Shown: positions 13,923 through 16,684 of the stretch, in pieces
Layout of the letters: each line of letters begins with the position of its first letter
How positions within the stretch are numbered: the stretch's first letter is position 1
Source: Oscillospiraceae bacterium
GTDB lineage: Bacteria; Bacillota; Clostridia; Oscillospirales; Oscillospiraceae
DNA: 16,684 nucleotides
Direction of reading: 5' to 3'
Assembly: GCA_028705905.1 (NCBI GenBank)
Contig: JAQWCP010000011.1
Coordinates: forward strand, 1 to 16,684
The notes under the pieces: model-generated
Told to the model about the DNA's origin: nothing
Databases searched by the model: none
What the model saw: the letters and a program-made list of their open reading frames with translations, nothing else
Made by a program: the position numbers and the translations under genes

Positions 13923-14625
13923 CGTGGCAATCGACGGCCCGTCTGCCGCCGGGAAAAGTACCCTTGCCCGCATGCTCGCCGCACGCCTCGGCTTTCTTTA
14001 CGTAGACACGGGTGCTATTTACCGTACAGTTGGGTTGTTCGTTTATCGGCAGCAGGTCAATCCCAGAGATGAAGCCGCGGTGTCCAGCTTGCTGGACACG
14101 TTGCAAATCCACCTTCGTTATGAAGACGATGGCTTGCAACATATGTATCTGGGAGAAGAAGATGTGTCCAATGCCATCCGGGAGCACTTGATGTCCCAGT
14201 ACGCTTCCGATGTATCCACTTTACCCTCTGTACGGCAATTTCTCCTCTCCATGCAGAGAAGCTTGGCGGCATCCGGCAATGTTGTGATGGATGGGCGCGA
14301 CATTGGAACGGTCGTTTTGCCCCACGCCGATGTAAAAATTTTTCTCACTGCCAGCGCCGAAGAGCGGGCACGCCGGCGGTTTCTGGAATTGCAGGAGCGG
14401 GGAGAAATCACACCGTATGAAACCGTCTTGCAGGACATCCGCCAGAGAGATCTGCAAGATCAAACCCGTGCCACTGCCCCACTGAAACAGGCGGAAGACG
14501 CTGTCCTTATTGATAGCACACACCATTCCATTGAAGAGTGTTTGTGTATCATCGGCTCTTTGGTAAAATCTGTCCAAATGAAGCCAATATCAAGATCTCA
14601 CACGCAGAATGGAGACAACGGATGA
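13906..14625 (+). CDS. cmk: (d)CMP kinase
   Basis: The enzyme phosphorylates CMP and dCMP with ATP, feeding CTP and dCTP synthesis and recycling CMP from phospholipid synthesis. The 239-residue product has the P-loop GPSAAGKST (11-19) and FLYVDTGAIYRTVG in the CMP-binding region. It also has MDGRDIGTVVLPHADVKIFLTASAEERARRR, which covers the DGRDIGT signature and the lid. The ATG at 13906 has AAAGGAG 8 bases upstream; the upstream extension of the frame to 13801 lies inside the flavoprotein gene and is not used. The last roughly 20 residues (VKSVQMKPISRSHTQNGDNG) extend beyond the usual fold. It overlaps plsC by 4 bp (ATGA), and the cmk-plsC-ispH order is common in Clostridia. Confidence 0.96.
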   Translation: MNHPISVAIDGPSAAGKSTLARMLAARLGFLYVDTGAIYRTVGLFVYRQQVNPRDEAAVSSLLDTLQIHLRYEDDGLQHMYLGEEDVSNAIREHLMSQYASDVSTLPSVRQFLLSMQRSLAASGNVVMDGRDIGTVVLPHADVKIFLTASAEERARRRFLELQERGEITPYETVLQDIRQRDLQDQTRATAPLKQAEDAVLIDSTHHSIEECLCIIGSLVKSVQMKPISRSHTQNGDNG

Positions 14626-15212
14626 ATCGATTTTATTCTCTTGCTCTGGGCATTTTAAACGCGACATTCCGGCTGATCTATCCCTTGAAAATCATTGGCA
14701 GAGAGAACATCCCAGAAGGCGCTGTCTTGGTTTGCGCCAACCACAGTTCTTATGCAGATCCCGTCATGATCGCCCTTGCCTTTACTTCGAAGCATCAACT
14801 TCATTTTATGGCGAAAGCGGATTTGTTTGATAAGCCGGTCTTGGGTGGTATTTTGCGTGTTGCAGGCAGTTTTGGCGTCCATCGGGGAACTGCGGACGCG
14901 TCTGCCATCAAACAGGCCATGAAATACTTAAAAAATGGGGAAAAGGTTATGATGTTTCCAGAAGGAAGGCGCATCCGCGGGGAAGACGCTGCCGCCGCCA
15001 AATCAGGCGCCGCTATGCTTTCCATTCGAACCGGCATTCCCCTGCTCCCGGTACACCTTCCTGCAAAAAGGCGCCTGTTTCACCACAACGTGATCGTCAT
15101 CGGGGAAGCGTACCATCCCCAAGCGGCAAACCGGAAAGCAACAGCAGAAGAATACCGCGCGGTAGCAGATGACTTGTTGCAACGCATCACAGCCCTAGGA
15201 AAAGAAATATGA
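14622..15212 (+). CDS. plsC: 1-acyl-sn-glycerol-3-phosphate acyltransferase (PlsC-like)
   Basis: The enzyme acylates lysophosphatidate to phosphatidate at the cytoplasmic face of the membrane. The 196-residue product has a short hydrophobic N-terminus (LALGILNATFRLIYPL) and the catalytic HX4D motif as NHSSYAD (H41, D46). It also has the second acyltransferase block GSFGVHRGTAD (82-92), the substrate-binding FPEGRR (112-117; FPEGTR is more usual) and GIPLLPVHL. ATG 14622 is chosen over the frame's first ATG at 14538 because GGAG lies 7 bases upstream and it overlaps the cmk stop as ATGA. Its own stop overlaps the ispH-rpsA start in the same way. The family is secure; exact acyl-donor preference is unknown. 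Confidence 0.92.
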   Translation: MNRFYSLALGILNATFRLIYPLKIIGRENIPEGAVLVCANHSSYADPVMIALAFTSKHQLHFMAKADLFDKPVLGGILRVAGSFGVHRGTADASAIKQAMKYLKNGEKVMMFPEGRRIRGEDAAAAKSGAAMLSIRTGIPLLPVHLPAKRRLFHHNVIVIGEAYHPQAANRKATAEEYRAVADDLLQRITALGKEI

Positions 15213-16684
15213 AACAGATATTTTACTCCAAATCTGCTGGATTTTGTTATGGTGTCAAACGTGCTGTAGAAATGGCGGAACAGGCAGCGTCCACCTCAAT
15301 CCCTTATGCTATGCTTGGGCCTATCATCCACAATGATCATGTGATTCAAAAATTAGAAAAAATGGGTATCTCTTGCGTACAAGAAATATCGGAAATTCCC
15401 CCAGGAACTGGTGCCATCATTCGTTCCCACGGGGCCAGTCCGCAAGTTTATGCTTCACTGCGCAAAAGAAACATTCCGATTCTAGATGCCACTTGCCCAA
15501 ATGTCGCAAAAATCCACCATTTGGCCCTGCAAGCGGAACAGGCGGGAAGGCAAGTGATCCTGATTGGAACACCGGAACACCCGGAAATTATGGCTGTCGC
15601 TGCAGAATGCCACACCCCTCTCATCTTCCCGCACTTGGACTTTGTAGAAAACTATTTGTCATGTCACCCCGATTTTGGTAAAATCCCCATTACCATTCTT
15701 GCGCAAACCACACTAACCCGACAAATATGGGATAGTTGCGTTGGAAAACTAAAAAAAGAGTGTACAAATTGCGAAATATTTGATACAATATGTAACGCTA
15801 CGTATATGCGGCAGACGGAAGCCCGGGAGATAGCCGCCCGGTGTGATGCCATGATCGTAATTGGAGACAAAAAAAGCTCCAACACAAGGCGGCTTGCTGA
15901 GCTTTGCCGCGCGGTCTGCCCATTGGTGCTTCATATTGAAGAAGCTGCCGGCTTGGATTTGCAATTGTTGCGCCAAGCCAAAACGATCGGTGTCACAGCA
16001 GGCGCTTCTGCGCCTGCGTGGGTAATAAAGGAGGTCTGTAAGAAAATGAACGAAGATAAGATGGAAAAAGTAACCAGCGAAACCGCCGAACCTATCGCTG
16101 CAGAAGCCAACAGCGCTGCAGCAGAAGCCCCAGTTGTAGAAACAGTCAGTGATGGGGAAGAATCTTTTGCGGAGTTGCTGGAGCAATCCATTAAAACATT
16201 GTATACAGGGCAGAAGGTGTCTGGCGTTATCACCGGCATCACACCAACGGAAATTTATGTGGACTTGGGCGCCAAACAAGCCGGGTACATTCCAATCGGA
16301 GAACTCACAGATGATCCAACTGTGAGTGTAAATGACATGATAAAAGTGGGCGACACCATTGAAACATATGTGATGCGCGTAAACGATGTAGAGGGTGTTG
16401 TGGCACTTTCCAAAAAGCGTTTGGATGCAGCAAAAAATTGGGAAGACCTGGAAGTCGCTCGAGAAGAGAAAACCATTGTAGAAGGAATCGTCACAGAAGA
16501 AAACAAGGGTGGCGTGGTTGTCTCTGTCCGCGGCGTTCGCGTTTTTGTCCCTGCGTCTCAGACTGGTTTGCCGAGAGATGCCAGCATGTCTGAACTGGTT
16601 AAGCAAAAAGTGAAGCTGCGCATCACAGAGGTCAATCGTTCTCGCCGTGGTGTCATGGGGTCTATCCGTGCTGTTCAGTATGAG
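15209..16684 (+). CDS. ispH: IspH (HMBPP reductase) fused in frame to ribosomal protein S1, 3' end cut by window
   Basis: The N-terminal part is the [4Fe-4S] enzyme that makes IPP and DMAPP in the last step of the MEP pathway. Its three cluster cysteines are C13 (SAGFCYGVKRAV), C96 (DATCPNV) and C195 (TICNATYMRQTE). HPE, KSSNT (222-226) and AGASAP (264-269) are intact, so it should be active. From residue 280 (MNEDKMEK) an acidic linker leads to S1 (OB-fold) repeats: the first at about 330-403 (GQKVSGVITGITPTEIYVDLG) and the second from about 424 to the window edge (VVVSVRGVRVFVPASQ). I checked the codons across the junction and there is no stop or shift. Such fusions are known in Clostridia. 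The start ATGA overlaps the plsC stop, with AGGA upstream. S1 aids mRNA binding in translation. Confidence 0.95.
   Translation, partial: MKQIFYSKSAGFCYGVKRAVEMAEQAASTSIPYAMLGPIIHNDHVIQKLEKMGISCVQEISEIPPGTGAIIRSHGASPQVYASLRKRNIPILDATCPNVAKIHHLALQAEQAGRQVILIGTPEHPEIMAVAAECHTPLIFPHLDFVENYLSCHPDFGKIPITILAQTTLTRQIWDSCVGKLKKECTNCEIFDTICNATYMRQTEAREIAARCDAMIVIGDKKSSNTRRLAELCRAVCPLVLHIEEAAGLDLQLLRQAKTIGVTAGASAPAWVIKEVCKKMNEDKMEKVTSETAEPIAAEANSAAAEAPVVETVSDGEESFAELLEQSIKTLYTGQKVSGVITGITPTEIYVDLGAKQAGYIPIGELTDDPTVSVNDMIKVGDTIETYVMRVNDVEGVVALSKKRLDAAKNWEDLEVAREEKTIVEGIVTEENKGGVVVSVRGVRVFVPASQTGLPRDASMSELVKQKVKLRITEVNRSRRGVMGSIRAVQYE
16027..16048 (+). promoter_or_regulatory. Internal Shine-Dalgarno and ATG at the IspH/S1 junction
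   Basis: Within the fusion, AAAGGAGGT (16027-16035), a near-perfect Shine-Dalgarno, lies 10 bases before an in-frame ATG (16046-16048). That ATG is exactly where IspH homology ends and the S1 part begins. It could start a separate S1 protein from the same mRNA or be a relic of once separate genes. Spacing is slightly long but workable. Confidence 0.5.

Noticed and set aside
15749..16606. A 285-codon open frame on the minus strand opposite ispH-rpsA
   Set aside because: It lies antisense to a confidently identified gene. The translation is rich in Cys, Phe and His with no family resemblance, and there is no ribosome binding site or independent context.

Overview
The window reads as a core-genome stretch of a spore-forming, anaerobic Gram-positive bacterium of the class Clostridia, probably Oscillospirales/Ruminococcaceae-like. 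The basis is the diadenylate cyclase pair cdaA-cdaR, the yicC-remA-gmk-rpoZ-priA run, a CwlD-type spore cortex amidase behind a sigma-E-like promoter, and an in-frame IspH-ribosomal protein S1 fusion, an arrangement known from Clostridia. Genus and species cannot be told from the sequence alone. I see no rRNA, tRNA, CRISPR array, insertion sequence or prophage. Coding density is very high, and the longest stretches without a confident gene are only about 100-230 bp.

Region A (1-7687, minus strand) is one tightly packed gene run, probably a single operon of ten genes. It starts at a good sigma-A promoter (7648-7676): cdaA, cdaR, a DUF5685 protein, a J-domain/TPR protein with a cysteine tail, a small polytopic membrane protein, yicC, remA, gmk, rpoZ and priA (cut by the window edge). 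Most junctions overlap or are separated by fewer than 25 bp. It combines c-di-AMP synthesis, RNA turnover, biofilm-matrix regulation, GMP phosphorylation, an RNA polymerase subunit and replication restart with three genes of unknown function. A hairpin between rpoZ and priA may attenuate the last gene.

Region B (7659-11732) begins with a divergent intergenic region built around a 29-bp near-perfect palindrome, then a 59-aa cysteine-rich protein on the plus strand. Next, on the minus strand, come radA and cwlD, the latter with its own sigma-E-like promoter. A 45-bp perfect palindrome separates them from a cysteine desulfurase-DUF3343 pair that looks like a sulfur/selenium handling unit. A doubtful 50-aa ORF lies upstream of that pair.

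Region C (11705-16684, plus strand) is the opposing operon: an RpiR-family regulator with a clear sigma-A promoter, a HI0933/YhiN-type flavoprotein, cmk (CMP kinase), plsC (lysophosphatidate acyltransferase), and an ispH-rpsA fusion running off the window end. All junctions overlap, by 4-29 bp, so translation is probably coupled.

I found no clearly novel system. The observations most worth a second look are an intact Shine-Dalgarno and ATG inside the ispH-rpsA fusion, the palindromic divergent cdaA promoter, the sigma-E-type cwlD promoter, an orphan plus-strand terminator in front of rpiR, and the uncharacterised DUF5685/J-domain/membrane module inside the c-di-AMP operon.
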